DNA from: Delphinapterus leucas
Lineage: Eukaryota; Chordata; Mammalia; Artiodactyla; Monodontidae
DNA length: 64,000 nucleotides
Direction of reading: 5' to 3'
Assembly (NCBI RefSeq): GCF_002288925.2
Contig: NW_022098001.1
Location: forward strand, 4,488,163 to 4,552,162
The notes beneath the pieces are model-generated. The model made no database searches and was not told where the DNA came from. It saw nothing but the letters and a program-made list of their open reading frames with translations. Of the stretch, positions 11,099-22,692 are shown piece by piece (position 1 is the first letter of the stretch; every line of letters starts with the position of its first letter). Made by a program: the position numbers and the translations under genes.

Positions 11099-11488
11099 CG
11101 GTCTTCTGTCCATTTTTGGATTGAGTTGTTTGGTGTTTTTGATATTGAGGTGCATGAGCTGTCTGTATATTTTGGAGGTTAATCCTTTGTCAGTTGCTTC
11201 ATTTGCAAATATTTTCTCCAATTCTGAGGGCTGACTTTTCGTCTTGTTTATGGTTTCCTTTGCTGTGCAAAAGCTTGTAAGTTTACTTAGGTTCCATTTG
11301 TTTATTTTTGTTTTTATTCTCATTACTCTAGGAGGTGGGTCAAAAAAGATCTTGCTGTGATTTATGTCAAAGAGTGTTCTTCCTATGTTTTCCTCTAAGA
11401 GTTTTAGAGTGTCTGGTCTTACATTTAGGTCTTTAATCCATTTTGAGTTTATTTTTGTGTATGGTGTTAGGGAGTGTTCTAATTTCAT
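11099..11488 (-). pseudogene. L1 ORF2 remnant in the inverted segment
   Basis: The minus strand of the inverted segment encodes L1 ORF2 C-terminal-half sequence ([20 protein letters not shown] region) without a stop. The open frame then runs out of the L1 into unrelated flank, ending near 10958. Only the L1 part is genuine former coding sequence. Confidence 0.88.
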
Positions 11489-11689
11489 TCTTTTACATGT
11501 AGCTGTCCAGTTTTCCCAGCACCACTGAATGAAGAGGCTGTCTTTGCTCCATCATATAACAACCCAATCAAAAAATGGGTGGAAGACCTAAATAGACATT
11601 TCTCCAAAGAAGACAGACAGATGGCCAACGAACACAGGAAAAAATGCTCAACATCACTAATTATTAGAGAAATGCAAATCTAAACTACA

Positions 11690-12019
11690 GTGAGATGTCT
11701 CACACCGGTCAGAATGGCCATCATCACAAAATCTACAAACCATAAATGCTGGAGAGGGTGTGGAGAAAAGGGAACCCTCTTGCACTGTTGGTGGGAATGT
11801 AAATTGATGCAGCCACTATGGAGAACACTATGGAGGTTCCTTAAAAATCTAAAAATAGAACTACCATGTGACCCAGCAATCCTACTACTGGACATATACC
11901 GAGAGAAAACCATAATTCAAAAAGACACATGTACCCCAATTTTCATTGCAGCACTATTTACAACAGCCAGGACATGGAAACAACCTAAATGTACATCAAC
12001 AGAGGAATGCAATGAATAA
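11690..12019 (+). pseudogene. L1 ORF2 C-terminal remnant
   Basis: A 109-aa frame from the sense segment of the twin-primed L1, with the C-x3-C-x7-H-x4-C cysteine motif (CWRGC...HCWWEC). A premature stop cuts off the final ORF2 residues. Non-functional. Confidence 0.88.
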
Positions 12020-12704
12020 AGAAGATGTGGTACATATATACAATGGAATATTACTCAGCCATAAAAAGGAATGAATTTGGGTCATTGTAGAGATGTGGAT
12101 GGACCTAGAGACTGTCATACACAGTGAAGTAAGTCAGAAAGAGAAAAACAAATATCATATATTAATGCATATATGGTGAATCTGTAAAAATTGGTATAGA
12201 TGATCTTATTTACAAAGCATAAATAGAGACACAGACATAGAGAACAAATGTATGGACACCAAGGGGGGAAGGGGCAGTGGGATGAACTAGGAGATTGGGA
12301 TTGACAAATATACACTACTATGTATACAATAGATAACTAATGAGAACCTACTGTATAGCACTGGGAACTCTACTCAGTGCTCTGTGGTGACCTAAATGGG
12401 AAGGAAATCCAAAAAAGAGGGGATATATGTATACGTATAGCTGACTCCCTTTGCTGTACAGTAGAAACCAACACAACATTGTAAAGCAACTATACTCCAA
12501 TAAAAATTTTAACAAAAGAAGAATCTTTAGGAGGAGGTAGGGATGCTCTAAGATTTGCTCACTTTCTCCTTTATTTTCCAGGTATTGTAAAGTATTTTAT
12601 ATACATTACCTTACTTCTCACAACAAAAATGTGACAAAATCCACGCATACATACTTTTTGTGCTCATCACACCAATTATACATCATAGCATAATATCTTA
12701 AGTA

Positions 12705-12938
12705 CATTGGTCCTGGAAATGGATTTGAATCTCAGATTAGCTATTTATTAGCTATGCAACATTGGACAGGGTACTGAACCTTGTTGGGCCCCAATTTCTT
12801 CATCTATAAAATGGAGATGATAATCATACTTACCCCATGAAGTTGTTGAGAGGATTAAATAAATTATTTATATTTGCATTGTAGAATGGCGTGTGGTACA
12901 CAGTAAGCACTTAATAAATATTAACTATATTTATTATT
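12705..12938 (+). mobile_element. MIR SINE, near full length
   Basis: GGATTTGAATCTCAGATTAGC, TAGCTATGCAACATTGGACA, CCCCAATTTCTTCATCTATAAAATGG, GTTGTTGAGAGGATTAAAT and AGTAAGCACTTAATAAATATTA follow the MIR consensus from tRNA-related body to LINE-related tail. Confidence 0.88.
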
Positions 12939-14320
12939 CTTGTCCCCAAATCCTAAAGCAAAGTTGCCCTTAACCAACAAATATCCAAACACTTTGCTGT
13001 CCTTTCACTATATTTCCTCACGTCTGCATAACTGTCATCAGATATATCACAAAGTAATTTATAACTTTCTTTAAAAGCGTGCTCTATTTCAATCTCAAAA
13101 ATCCCAGCATTGCCCAAGTTCCAAAATGTAGAAATCAAAATGGGTTTAAGGAATACTACATCGTCTTACTAGTCTAGCACATATTTTTTAAATGTGCGCA
13201 GTGTTCAACTAGGCTTTTCCTTCATAACAATTACATTTAAAAGAACTTGTTGCCGCTGAAAACACCTCCTTTCAGGCCAGCTCCGCCTATTTTCCTTCTC
13301 TGCTTACAGCACTTATGTGGTTGTAACAACACAAAGGAATCTGCATGATTTCAGTGCATGACTCATTTCCAGCAAATCAACACACACATTCACAATTTTT
13401 CATGCATGAGAGACGTGCAAAACTATAAAAATGTTTGGACATTTGAGAAGACTAAATCAACAGAGAGCAAACGTTTTATCAAATCTACAAGTGAAATTAA
13501 ACTTTAATTTAAATAAATAAATTCTACCATAGAATTTATGAAAGGAGAGTTGCTATCCATCTGAGCTAAAAAGATGAAGTATAACTGTATCTATGTTAAT
13601 AGATCCAGTAAGCACAAGGAAACCGCAGTAGAGGCTCCTGTATGAACATGGTGATGATTCACAGGTGTGTAGGCATGGTTTGTAAACACAGATGGAAAGG
13701 GTGACAAATAGATAAATATATCAGTTACAATTGTGGTCTGCCCCTCTTCAAAGACGGCATTTATTTTTCCAAATTCTTGGATAGTTACAAAAGAGGTGTC
13801 TATGAGGTGACAAAGGTGTTATCAATATTCAGAGTGCCTTTGACTGAATTAACTGAGATAAAATCAACTTGTTCCCAAAATTTTCAGGGAAAATTATTTC
13901 GTCAATTATTTTGTTAGTATCTGTGTTATGGTAATAGAGTAAATATTGGCTAATTCTAAAAGAGGGACAAACAATTATCAAGGTTATAAAGAATGATTTT
14001 TTTTTTTTTATGTATTATCAAGTTGTCAAGGAGAATCACTTTTCATAGTAAGAAAGTGCATGTTGACTATATTTAACACAAATGAGTCAGGACCCCTCTT
14101 GCCAAAGAATTCATTCACTGAAACTAATGGTCTCAACCAAAACATTTTGTTACTTAAGACTCAACAATTATTATCTTTGACAATGGTGATCTAGTTAAAC
14201 CTTACTATGATTTAGTGCAAATATCAAAACATGCTTAAATCCATGATGTGATTCTATTCCATATTCTTTGTTCTCAAGTAAATTACTGAAGCGTAGTGAG
14301 TGGCCCCACAAAAAACTTGT
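12939..14320. other. unassigned; weak regulatory candidate at 13.23-13.46 kb
   Basis: Mostly featureless. At 13230-13460 the base composition is more balanced and an AP-1 site TGACTCA (13359-13365) sits between ATGCATGA-like and CAAATCAACA stretches. That is suggestive of a conserved element but not enough to call one. Confidence 0.3.
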
Positions 14321-14830
14321 TTTATTTAATTTTATTTTTAATTTTATTGAAGTAGAGTTGACTTACGACAGTATATTAGTTTCAGGTACACAACAGTAGT
14401 GATTCAAAGTTTTTATAGATTATGCACCATATAAAGTTATTATAATATTATTGACTATATTCCCTGTGCTGTACATTACAACTCTGTGACTTATTTATTT
14501 TATAACTGGTAGTTTGTACCTCTTAAGCCCTTTCACCTATTTTGCCATCCACCCAACACTCCTCCTTGTGGCAACACTAGTTTGTTCTCTGTATCTGTAA
14601 ATCTGTTTCCGTTTTGTTATATTTGTTAATTTGCTTTGTATTTTAGATTCCACATATAAGTGAAAACATAGTATTTGTCTTTCTCTGTCTGACATATTTC
14701 ACTAAGCTTAATGCCTTCCAGGTTCAGCCATGTTGTTGCAAATGATAAGCTGAGTGATATTCTATTGTGTATATGTGTATTTATACACACAACATCTTCT
14801 CTATCCAGTCATCTGTTGATGGACACTTTA
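14321..14830 (-). mobile_element. L1 3' end, antisense
   Basis: TTTTATTGAAGTAGAGTTGA, TTCCCTGTGCTGTACATTAC, ATTCCACATATAAGTGA, CAGCCATGTTGTTGCAAATG and CATCTGTTGATGGACACTTT are 3'UTR and ORF2-end blocks of an L1 in antisense. It is 5'-truncated near 14830. More diverged than the L1 at 7.7 kb, so older. Confidence 0.88.
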
Positions 14831-14919
14831 AAAATCAAAGGGAACAAAAGTCAACAAATAACTGAACATTATGCAAGCAATGAGCTGAAGATCTTTTTTT
14901 GCATCATTCTGGATGGAGA

Positions 14920-15140
14920 ACAAAGCAGTGGTTAGGGCAAGCGCTCTAGAGCAGAAGGTGTGTGTGTGTGTGTGTGTGCAGTCCTACATTACCATTACTA
15001 ACTGTGGGACCTCAGTTTCTTTGCCTGGAAATCGGGGGTAGTTGTGCCTATTTCGCTGGAATGTGGTGAAGATTACAGATAATACTCTGGAACAATGCTG
15101 GATACATAGCTTTCTATAAATGTTTACTATTATATCTATC
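14920..15140 (+). mobile_element. MIR SINE interrupted by a TG repeat
   Basis: AAAGCAGTGGTTAGGGCAAGCGCTCTAGAG is the MIR 5' tRNA-related part. A (GT)n tract at 14959-14978 follows, then ACTGTGGGACCTCAGTTTCT, GAAGATTACAGATAA and TAAATGTTTACTATTA of the MIR core and tail. The microsatellite replaces the middle of the tRNA-like part. Confidence 0.8.
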
Positions 15141-15756
15141 AATTCAATAACAACTGCATTAGACATACAGGGTAGCAAACATTATTGTCAAAGGAGAGAA
15201 AAGAGAAACAATTAGTCAAATAGCACTATTCTATGGCTATAAAGTATCGTTTTTATCATTATAAATATTCAAATACACGGCCACCTTAAGGGCAGCCTGA
15301 GCCATCAGATACGTGTTTTCCTTAAATGCTGCACAATCTCAACTAATAACAGACCAACCTTCTCAAAGATTAAAAACACAGTTTTTTTAAACTCTCATTG
15401 TTTAGGGCTGTCTAAAAGTATATCCAGATAAGAGCATCATTTTCAAATATCAATTGTCTCCAAACATATTTATCCTACACTATTGCTTACACTCCCACTA
15501 ATTAAGCACTTTTTAAGAGGAGACAAGCTAATACATAGGTTGCCCTCTAATACATGGGTTGCCCTCCCAGAATCCATTCCTTCCCTCTCTTCCTATAATT
15601 TCTATGTGGTTTAAGAAAAACTGATACCCTCCTGTCTCAGGAAGGGTACCACATGGGACATGACTAATGTCCCTATAATGCTTCTTGATAGCATCTCCTG
15701 CATAATGCTTCTTAACTGGCTCAAGAAGTTGACATGCAATTCAAGTCAGAGCGATC
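15141..15756. other. unassigned; short tandem duplication inside
   Basis: No gene. At 15528-15565 the 19-mer CTAATACATRGGTTGCCCT occurs twice in tandem with one mismatch. ATAATGCTTCTT occurs at 15675 and again at 15702. Confidence 0.6.
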
Positions 15757-15770
15757 AAAATCAATGTCAA

Positions 15771-15977
15771 GGGCTTCCCTGGTGGTGCAGTGGTTGAGAG
15801 TCTGCCTGCCGATGCAGGGGACGCGGGTTCGTGCCCCGGTTTGGGAAGATCCCACATGCCGCGGAGCGGCTGGGCCCGAGAGCCATGGCCGCTGAGCCTG
15901 CGCGTCCGGAGCCTGTGCCCCGCAGAGGGAAAGTCCGCAACCGTGAGACGCCCGCGTACCGCAAAAAAAAAAAAAAA
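15771..15977 (+). mobile_element. CHR-2-type tRNA-derived SINE
   Basis: It begins GGGCTTCCCTGGTGGTGCAG and ends in the CCGCGTACCGC(A)n tail. TSD AAAATCAATGTCAA lies at 15757-15770 and 15978-15991. The A-box-like TGGTGGTGCAGTGG and box-B-like GGGTTCGTGCC (15825-15835) of the tRNA-derived head are still visible. Overlapping open frames of 60-88 aa on both strands come from its GC-rich body. Confidence 0.95.
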
Positions 15978-16250
15978 AAAATCAATGTCAAGTCTTTTGT
16001 TAAAAATGCCTAGACATAAGAGCTCCTTAGCTCTGGGCTGTGTAGTGTGTGTGTAAAGACATTTTTGCTACCACGAAGGAAACTAACCTAAGAATGCAGC
16101 TGGAACCCTAAATAGGGCAGAGCCAGGAGATTAGCAAAGAACCAGAGGCTGCACCCTAAAGGCATCATGATCCTTTGGCATTTTCAGTTATGTAAACCAG
16201 TCATTTCTCTATATTATTCATAAGACTTTGTTATTTGTTACAAATATTTT

Positions 16251-17010
16251 TAACATCTTTATTGGAGTATAATTTCTTTACAATGTAGTGTTAGTTTCTG
16301 CTGTATAACAAAGTGAATCAGCTACATGTATACATATGTCCCCATATCCCTCCCTCTTGCGTCTCCCTCCCACCCTCCCTATCCCACCCCTCTAGGTGGT
16401 CACAAAGCACCGAGCTGATCTCCCTGTGCTATTCGGCTGCTTCCCACTAGCTATCTATTTTACGTTTGGTAGTGTATATATGTCCATACCCCTCTCTCAC
16501 TTCGTCCCAGCTTACCCTTCCCCCTCCCCGTGTCCTCAAGTCCATTCTCTATGTCTGCATCGTCAGAACTTTTTTTTTTTAAGATTCCATATATATGTGT
16601 TAGCATATGGTATTTGTTTTTCTGTTTCTGACTTACTTCACTCTGTATGATAGACTCTAGGTCCATCCACCTCACTACAAATAACTCAATTTCGATGGCC
16701 GAGTAATATTCCATTGTATACATGTGCCACATCTTCTTTATCCATTCATCTGTCGATGGACACTTAGGTTGCTTTCATGTCCTGGCTATTGTAAATAGAG
16801 CTGCAGTGAACATTGTGGTACATGGCTCTTTTTGAATTATGGTTTTCTCAGGGTATATGCCCAGTAGTGGGATTGCTGGGTCGTATGGTAGTTCTATTTT
16901 TAGTTTTTTAAGGAACCTCCATACTGTTCTCCATAGTGGCTGTATCAATTTACATTCCCACCAACAGTGCAAGAGGGTTCCCTTTTCTCCACACCCTCTC
17001 CAGCATTTAT
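16251..17010 (-). mobile_element. L1, 5'-truncated, with TSD
   Basis: Antisense L1 3'UTR (TAACATCTTTATTGGAGTAT, GTTTGGTAGTGTATATATGT) followed by the ORF2 C-terminal region, truncated at CAGCATTTAT. Flanks TTACAAATATTTT (16238-16250) and TTACAAACATTTT (17011-17023) form a 13-bp TSD with one mismatch. The same subfamily as the 7.7 kb copy, judged by the shared 3'UTR text. Confidence 0.93.
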
Positions 17011-17020
17011 TTACAAACAT
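16775..17020 (-). pseudogene. L1 ORF2 C-terminal remnant
   Basis: An 81-aa frame, mostly ORF2p C-terminus including the C-x3-C-x7-H-x4-C motif. The first few residues come from the TSD flank. The end of ORF2 downstream (16460-16732) is in another frame. Dead. Confidence 0.85.
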
Positions 17021-17149
17021 TTTCTAAACAGTATAAGAATAAAAGAGGAGGGGCTGAGGATTTTAGTGTAGGAATCTAAAACAAAACAAAACAAAAAATT
17101 AGCTAAAAAAATTAGATATGATTTTGAGTCAACGGTTGTTCCCTGGGGC

Positions 17150-17245
17150 TTTTGATCTTACTCCTTGCTACTCACAGGGTAGTTGTGAAGATCAAGTGGA
17201 AAATGCAAAGTATAAACAGTGCCTGACGTATAGTACACAATGCTT
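17150..17245 (+). mobile_element. MIR 3' fragment
   Basis: CACAGGGTAGTTGTGAAGATCAAGTGG and AACAGTGCCTGACGTATAGTA are the MIR 3' half in sense. Confidence 0.6.
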
Positions 17246-17410
17246 GATCTTCATCTTTACATCTATCAAAGCCTCCTGAAGAGAAGGTGGACAGCGCTAT
17301 CAGAGTTAAGCATTTCTAATACCACAATCAAGATTTACATGAGAAAAAAACTGAATGTATATCAAAACTTTTTACCTTAACAACATATCTTCCTATTTAA
17401 AAGTAATCAA

Positions 17411-17771
17411 GGGACTTCCCTGGTGGTGCAGTGGTTAAGAATACGCCTGCCAGTGCAGGGGACACGGGTTCAAGCCCTGGTCCGGGAAGATCCCACATGC
17501 CGTGGAGCAACTAAACCCGTGCACCACAACTACTGAGCCTGAGCTCTAGAGCCCGTGAACCACAACTACTGAGTCCATGTGCCACAACTGCTGAAGCCTG
17601 TATGCCCAGAGCCCGTGCTCCGCAACAAGAGAAGGTACCGCAATGAGAGGCCCGCGCACCGCAACAAAGAGTATCCCCTGCTCGCGGCAACTAGAGAAAG
17701 CCCGCGTGCAGTAATGAAGACCCAATGCAGCCAAATAAATAAATAAATAAAATTTAAAAAGTAAATAAAAA
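17411..17771 (+). mobile_element. CHR-1-type long SINE
   Basis: Starts GGGACTTCCCTGGTGGTGCAG and continues past the CHR-2 end through repeated CCACAACTACTGAG-like units and GAGAAAGCCCGCGTGCAGTA to a tail of (AAAT)n. About 360 bp is the longer CHR-1 form. TSD TAAAAGTARTCAA at 17398-17410 and 17772-17784, 12 of 13 matching, hence older than the CHR-2 copies. Minus-strand open frames here are shadows. Confidence 0.92.
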
Positions 17772-17999
17772 TAAAAGTAGTCAATAGTTAAGTATATTTG
17801 GCACTAACAGTTCAACAGTTTTAAATAGAGATACTGTTTAGTGCACATTCTCTCCTGTCTCAGCACTTACCTTCTGGGGCTCTCAAGTTTACTGAGTTAC
17901 TAAAGATGCTAATGTTACCCCTTGTCCTTCAAACAACCATTCACATAATATATAAGTTTAATAAACTTAGGTATCTTTAACAGAGGGTGAGATGAAGGA

Positions 18000-18430
18000 T
18001 TCCTTTAATGTATTTGCTCCTATCAATATTGACTAAGAGCCTACTATGTGCAGACCCTGTATTAAGCTCTGGGGATACAACCAGAAACCAACAAAGAAGA
18101 AGTAAGTCCTAGTCTGTGTCATACTAAGCTTTGAGTCTACTGAGAAAGACAAGCAATAATCAAACATCACACATGAATTGCAACTGTGACAAGCGCTGGA
18201 AAGAAGAGCACATGGTAGGATGAGAACTCTAAAGATGGAGACCCTTAGGGAGGTCAGGAGAACTTGCCTGGGGAGGCAATAGTTGAGGTGAGGCTCAGAA
18301 AAGGGGGAACAGAAGAGTGTACTTCAAGCACAGGGAACAACATGTGTGTGGCAAGGAAATGAGATGCAGTGTTCACAGTGAGACTTGCCACAACGACCAG
18401 GAGAGCCGAACAAGAGATTGGAGATTGTGA
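18000..18430 (-). mobile_element. L2 LINE fragment
   Basis: Antisense L2 3' order: AGAGCCTACTATGTGCAGAC, AGCTCTGGGGATACAACCAG, AGACAAGCAATAATCAAACA, GAGGTGAGGCTCAGAAAAGG and AAGCACAGGGAACAACATGTG. It is diverged but contiguous. ORFs on the minus strand at 18254-18539 lie inside it. Confidence 0.7.
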
Positions 18431-20210
18431 GGAATTTACGTTGTTCACAGTCACAGTGCACCCTAGGCATCTGCTTAGTGATGCCAGATACATGTAGGCT
18501 ACATATGTAAATCGGAAACTGTAATTCATCAGCGTACAATCTCTGTCAGAAAGCCAATGGTGTCTCTAAGACCTCTATGTTTATCTAAGTGCTATCTACA
18601 TCACAACTATCTGGCTTTCATCTATCTGTCTGTCTGTCTATCTATCTAGACCAATTCATTGCAAGTCTTTATGGGTATAATCAAGGAATCTACATTTTTC
18701 ACTATTTCCCATGGTCACTCATGCACACCAAACATTGAGAGCTAGTGATTAAAGCATCATTACTCTCTGAAAGGAATTATCTGTTCTACCCTTAGAAAAC
18801 AGTTCAAAGAAGTCAACCTATACCTTAATAACATGGACTATATTAGCTCTTTTAAAAATATACTAAATATTACAAACAAATTCAATGTCTTGAATTCAAT
18901 GTAAAGCATATATGAAATCTTTAATAAGCGAAAATCTTTTATAACTTTAAAAATACAGTTTCATAAATAATGATTCAAATACTTGAGGAAGGATGCAGAC
19001 ATGAAGGAGAAAGGTAAATATAACCTCCATTTTTCGTAAGAGTGCTAATAGCACAAAGTGTACAGGGATTCTGTCTGGAATAGATGTGCTTTCTATAGAG
19101 TAATTTGGAGACTCAAACAATAGAGCAGCTCTCTAGTTTGCCTTATTCTACATTTCTACATCTAGGATACTAACTATTGGATGTGATAATGAACATGAGA
19201 TCGGAGGAAAAGCGATTTTTTCCCCCATGAACTCCTTATATAGACCTTAAAAAATAGGCATTGCTTGGGATCAGATACCCATTATCAATTTGGACAGAGT
19301 GTCTGAACCACTATTATCTGCAAATGATTCATGAGTGCAGGTATTTCGCTACCTGAGGATTTTAGTGAAACCATAAATATAAGAAAAGACAGAAGCTGGA
19401 ATTCATAAAGGGCTTTGACAAATATCTAGTATAGAAAATTATGTCCAATCTGAAGAAAAATGTAATTTACCAATGTGACTCCCCTGCTTCTGTCTATTAC
19501 CAGTAGTGCCTCTTTCTTATTTACCAGCTATTTTGCATGTTAGTTTCTCCATTTCACAACAGAAAGCACAAAAGCTAACGAGCTTGCTGAAACTCTCTCA
19601 TCGGGAGAGCAGACTTTCAATTAGGATAATAGTATCCTCATAGAGACTCACAAAGCCATGATTTAACGAGGGAAACTGAAGCTATTTCTATATTTTAAAA
19701 GTACAAAAAAGAAAACTATTATAACGTGCACACACACACACACATATGTACTTTTGGCATATGATACGTAGGCTGGTATAAAAATCTCCCAGTACTGCCT
19801 TCCCTACTAAAATTCTCATGGTAAGAGCAACCTACTGACTGCCATCTTAGAAAAAATAACATTCTCCTCTATTGGCTTTACCGCCTTACATCAAAGATAT
19901 GGTTATTTGACCAATTAATTTACAGAAAACCAAACAGTATACTTCTCTGACATTTATAAAGCTAATCATGCATATTAAATCATTCACAATTTTAAAGGTG
20001 TATTTTTCTTTCTACAATTCTTTTTAAAACACACCCACCCTTTAACATAAATCAAACTTCTGAAGTTTTCATTTATCAAAAAGCACTTAAAAGCCAGAGT
20101 AAAGAAGAAATTTATAATACATGATTGACTATTGATTTTATGTGGAAATGAACAACGAGTGATATAAAATGCAAAACCTGATTTTTTAATCTTTACGACT
20201 ATACCCACTA
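18431..20210. other. unassigned
   Basis: No gene signal. A short (TCTG)n(TCTA)n tract lies at 18621-18649 and a (CA)n run at 19729-19744. The rest is AT-rich unique-looking sequence. Confidence 0.5.
18621..18649. repeat. (TCTG)/(TCTA) tetranucleotide repeat
   Basis: About seven tetranucleotide units, TCTA then TCTG then TCTA. Confidence 0.9.
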
Positions 20211-20214
20211 TTCA

Positions 20215-20420
20215 TAGAATATTTTCCACGTGTCAAGCATAGTACTTGAGGTTTTACAAAACAATACTGCATTCAATCTTAACAATCTGTCAGGTACTTA
20301 GTATTATTCCCATTTTGTAGAAGAGGAAGTGAGACTGAAGGTCAACCAGGGTACAAGGGTTCAAGCTGAAATTTGAACCCATGACCATCTGATTTCAACA
20401 CCCATGCTCTTCACATGTAA
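20215..20420 (-). mobile_element. MIR SINE
   Basis: TCTTAACAATCTGTCAGGTAC, TTATTCCCATTTTGTAGAAG and GTTCAAGCTGAAATTTGAACCC follow antisense MIR from core to tRNA-related part. Confidence 0.75.
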
Positions 20421-21135
20421 GATATGTAAATGCTATTCTTTTCCAAAATAGCCCAATAATTTAGCCTAATGTAGAACTCTCCATATCTTAAGGTCATTTC
20501 AAGAATATAATATTTATGGCCTTTTGTGCACAAAGTTCACTCTTGTGTGCCAATACAATTGGCTTGCTGGCTCTGGATTAGTGATTTGATCTGCCCAGTT
20601 CAAGTGATTTCTATAATGAAGAGTACGTAACAGCTGTAGCTAATGGTTCAGGTAAAATTCTGTGACCTTAAAAGAAAGGCTTTTTCCTCTAAAGAAATTA
20701 CTAGCTTATGTTGGATTATTTGACCTTTCAGTACTAAACTCTTACCCACTGAAATAATTCACCCACTAAAATTCCAACAAAGTTGGTATCAGATCAACAG
20801 AGTGAATAGTTCAGAAGGCATCTAAATCGAATACTACTGTGTCCACTGAACGTAAACAGGATTCCCTAGAGCCAAAATAAAACAGAAGCTCATGACGATC
20901 ACCACCACAAATTGGGTTAGCTCTGGCAATCACCTTCTAGGTAGAGAACTGAGAAATAGTTGCCCATTTCTCTACCATAGAAACATATATATATATTTGG
21001 CACTTCTTCTTGATACCTGCTATAATACAAATGGGCCTGAAAGAGATAGTAACTTATACTTCATCATTTATTTACCTCTCAGTGTGGACAGGTTTATCAG
21101 AATCGTTCTTGGGAGAAAACTTGTTTGTAAATGAG
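20421..21135. other. unassigned; possible conserved patch at 20.57-20.67 kb
   Basis: No gene. GGATTAGTGATTTGATC, AAGTACGTAAC-like and TAGCTAATGG at 20570-20665 are homeodomain-type cores, but this is too little for a call. Confidence 0.3.
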
Positions 21136-21139
21136 AAAG

Positions 21140-21300
21140 TGAACGAAAGATGGGAAGCGAGTGCGGAGCTAGAGAAAGCAGAAGCTGCGGAACGGCGAGG
21201 GGCTGTCAATGGACAGGCGGAGAACGTCAACAAGAGATGCTCCCCCACCAGGCCGAGTTGGCCGTGACCCACCAGTTCCGAAGACCATTCTTGCTCTGGG
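21140..21300. promoter_or_regulatory. CpG-rich block (unidentified)
   Basis: About eleven CpGs in 150 bp (GAACGAAA, AGCGAGTGCGG, TGCGGAACGGCGAGG, GCGGAGAACGTC, GGCCGAGTTGGCCGTG, TTCCGAAG) in a window otherwise nearly free of CpG outside the SINEs. Open frames overlap in several frames on both strands, as expected of GC-rich DNA. No splice-flanked coding frame is convincing. It could be a small promoter, an exon of a non-coding RNA, a conserved element or an unrecognised repeat. Confidence 0.35.
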
Positions 21301-22660
21301 AGCAGATTCAGCTTCAGTGGTTGGTCCAGGGACTGACTGAGCATTCCTGAGTGCTACATGCAGGCTTGCAAAAAGGAGTTCTGCACTGCCTGCAGCCCCG
21401 TCTCCAACACCAGGCAACTACCAGTGAGACTTACCACAGACACCTAAGTGCTCTGAAGCCAGTGCACAAATTCCTAAGATAAGGGTAAAATTTTTTAGGC
21501 AGTGGACATATTTTGAGACCTTATAAGTCTTCCATCTTTGGAGGCCTGCTTGTGGAGTATAGAGGGTTAGACATTGTTGAGGCATCAGAGGGTCAATCCC
21601 CTCCGCACCCTCACCCCAGTGCCTGAGTCTGCAATCCTGTTCTTCCTAACTGGAAACCTGACTATTATACTGCCACTGGAAGGGGTGCTTTAGACAGACT
21701 ATTGCTGACTTGAATAAGCCAATACATTCTCCTCAGAATTGTTCTGCAACCTCTCGACAAAAACTTCAGAAAGCAATTCTAAATACCTGAATCATGTCAT
21801 GGCATCTAGAGGCCTTTGCTGAGAATTGGGGATGGGGGGAGATCAGAAGCAGAGAGAGAACATACCTTTTGTATATTTTTAACCACAATCAATTACTTTA
21901 TTTCCTGACAGGAGTATTCGCCATCATGTCATTATAGAGAATCATCTACAAGATAAGATTCAAAAGTGAAGTGATAACTTGGAAGCTAAAAAAAGACACA
22001 CAGCCCCTTGCTGGATGTGCCCAAATAGCCCAACTAACCTGTCTGCAAGAAGTGTTCCCCAACAATAAAGATGTTTTTGTTTTTATTGGATTTTTGAAAG
22101 TAAATTGATGAAAGTCATTTTATACTTATACCCCACTTAGGAGGGTGAGGTGACTTAGCTCTTCAACGGTCTCCGAGGCCACTTATTTAGATACAGAAGG
22201 CTGAAATCATAGCTTCTTCTGTGGCAAAGGAAAGAGGTGTAAGATTGCATAAAGGGTAACAACAGCTCAGTATCAAGTGGTGGGGAAAGCTATAGAAGTT
22301 GACCTAGTACTGGTTAATCTCAATTATTGCTCTGTGACTAAATGGAGGCATTTCAGATCACTCTAATATATATATATATCCCATGTCTGAATGACCACAG
22401 AATAAAAAAACATAGACTGGCCAGGGAACATATCTGCTAACTGTATGAATATGTTACTGATCAAACATGCCTACTTTATTTTAAATATGCACTACATGAA
22501 AAGTAATCCTTGCACTTTATCTTCTGCATAAGAATTTACCCCCCTCAAATTACCATTCATTTTATTATAGCAGTGGCATCTCAATATAAAGAAAATGTTT
22601 CATACCTACTACTTTCCTGCCTTAAATGACTCCTAGTTTAAAAATAAATAAAAAGAGAGA
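21301..22660. other. unassigned
   Basis: Follows the CpG-rich block without a sharp border. I see no repeat family. An AATAAA at about 22064 and the downstream T-rich stretch could serve as a polyadenylation signal, but nothing ties it to a transcript. (TA)n at 22367-22378. Confidence 0.35.
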
Positions 22661-22692
22661 AAAGAACAGAAAAAAAGGATAATGTAAAGTTC

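Larger units (their letters stand above)
11099..12518 (+). mobile_element. L1 with 5' inversion (twin priming)
   Basis: Segment 11099-~11552 is L1 ORF2 in antisense. Segment ~11553-12518 is the adjacent downstream ORF2 and 3'UTR in sense, ending in CCAATAAAAATTTTAACAAA. The whole is bounded by the 9-bp repeat AAGAATCTT at 11090-11098 and 12519-12527. That is the signature of twin priming: two primers on one RNA give an inverted 5' part. A stretch of about 30 bp ending in GAAGACC-like sequence (ACAACYCAATC..AAAATGG.. motif) occurs in both segments, so the join duplicated a little of the template. Confidence 0.93.

Noticed and set aside
10958..11488. 176-aa minus-strand frame as one gene
   Set aside because: The N-terminal part is L1 ORF2. 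The C-terminal part is unrelated flank past the TSD.
15771..15977. tRNA gene
   Set aside because: The box A/B-like sequences belong to a tRNA-derived SINE. No cloverleaf or anticodon arm can be folded.
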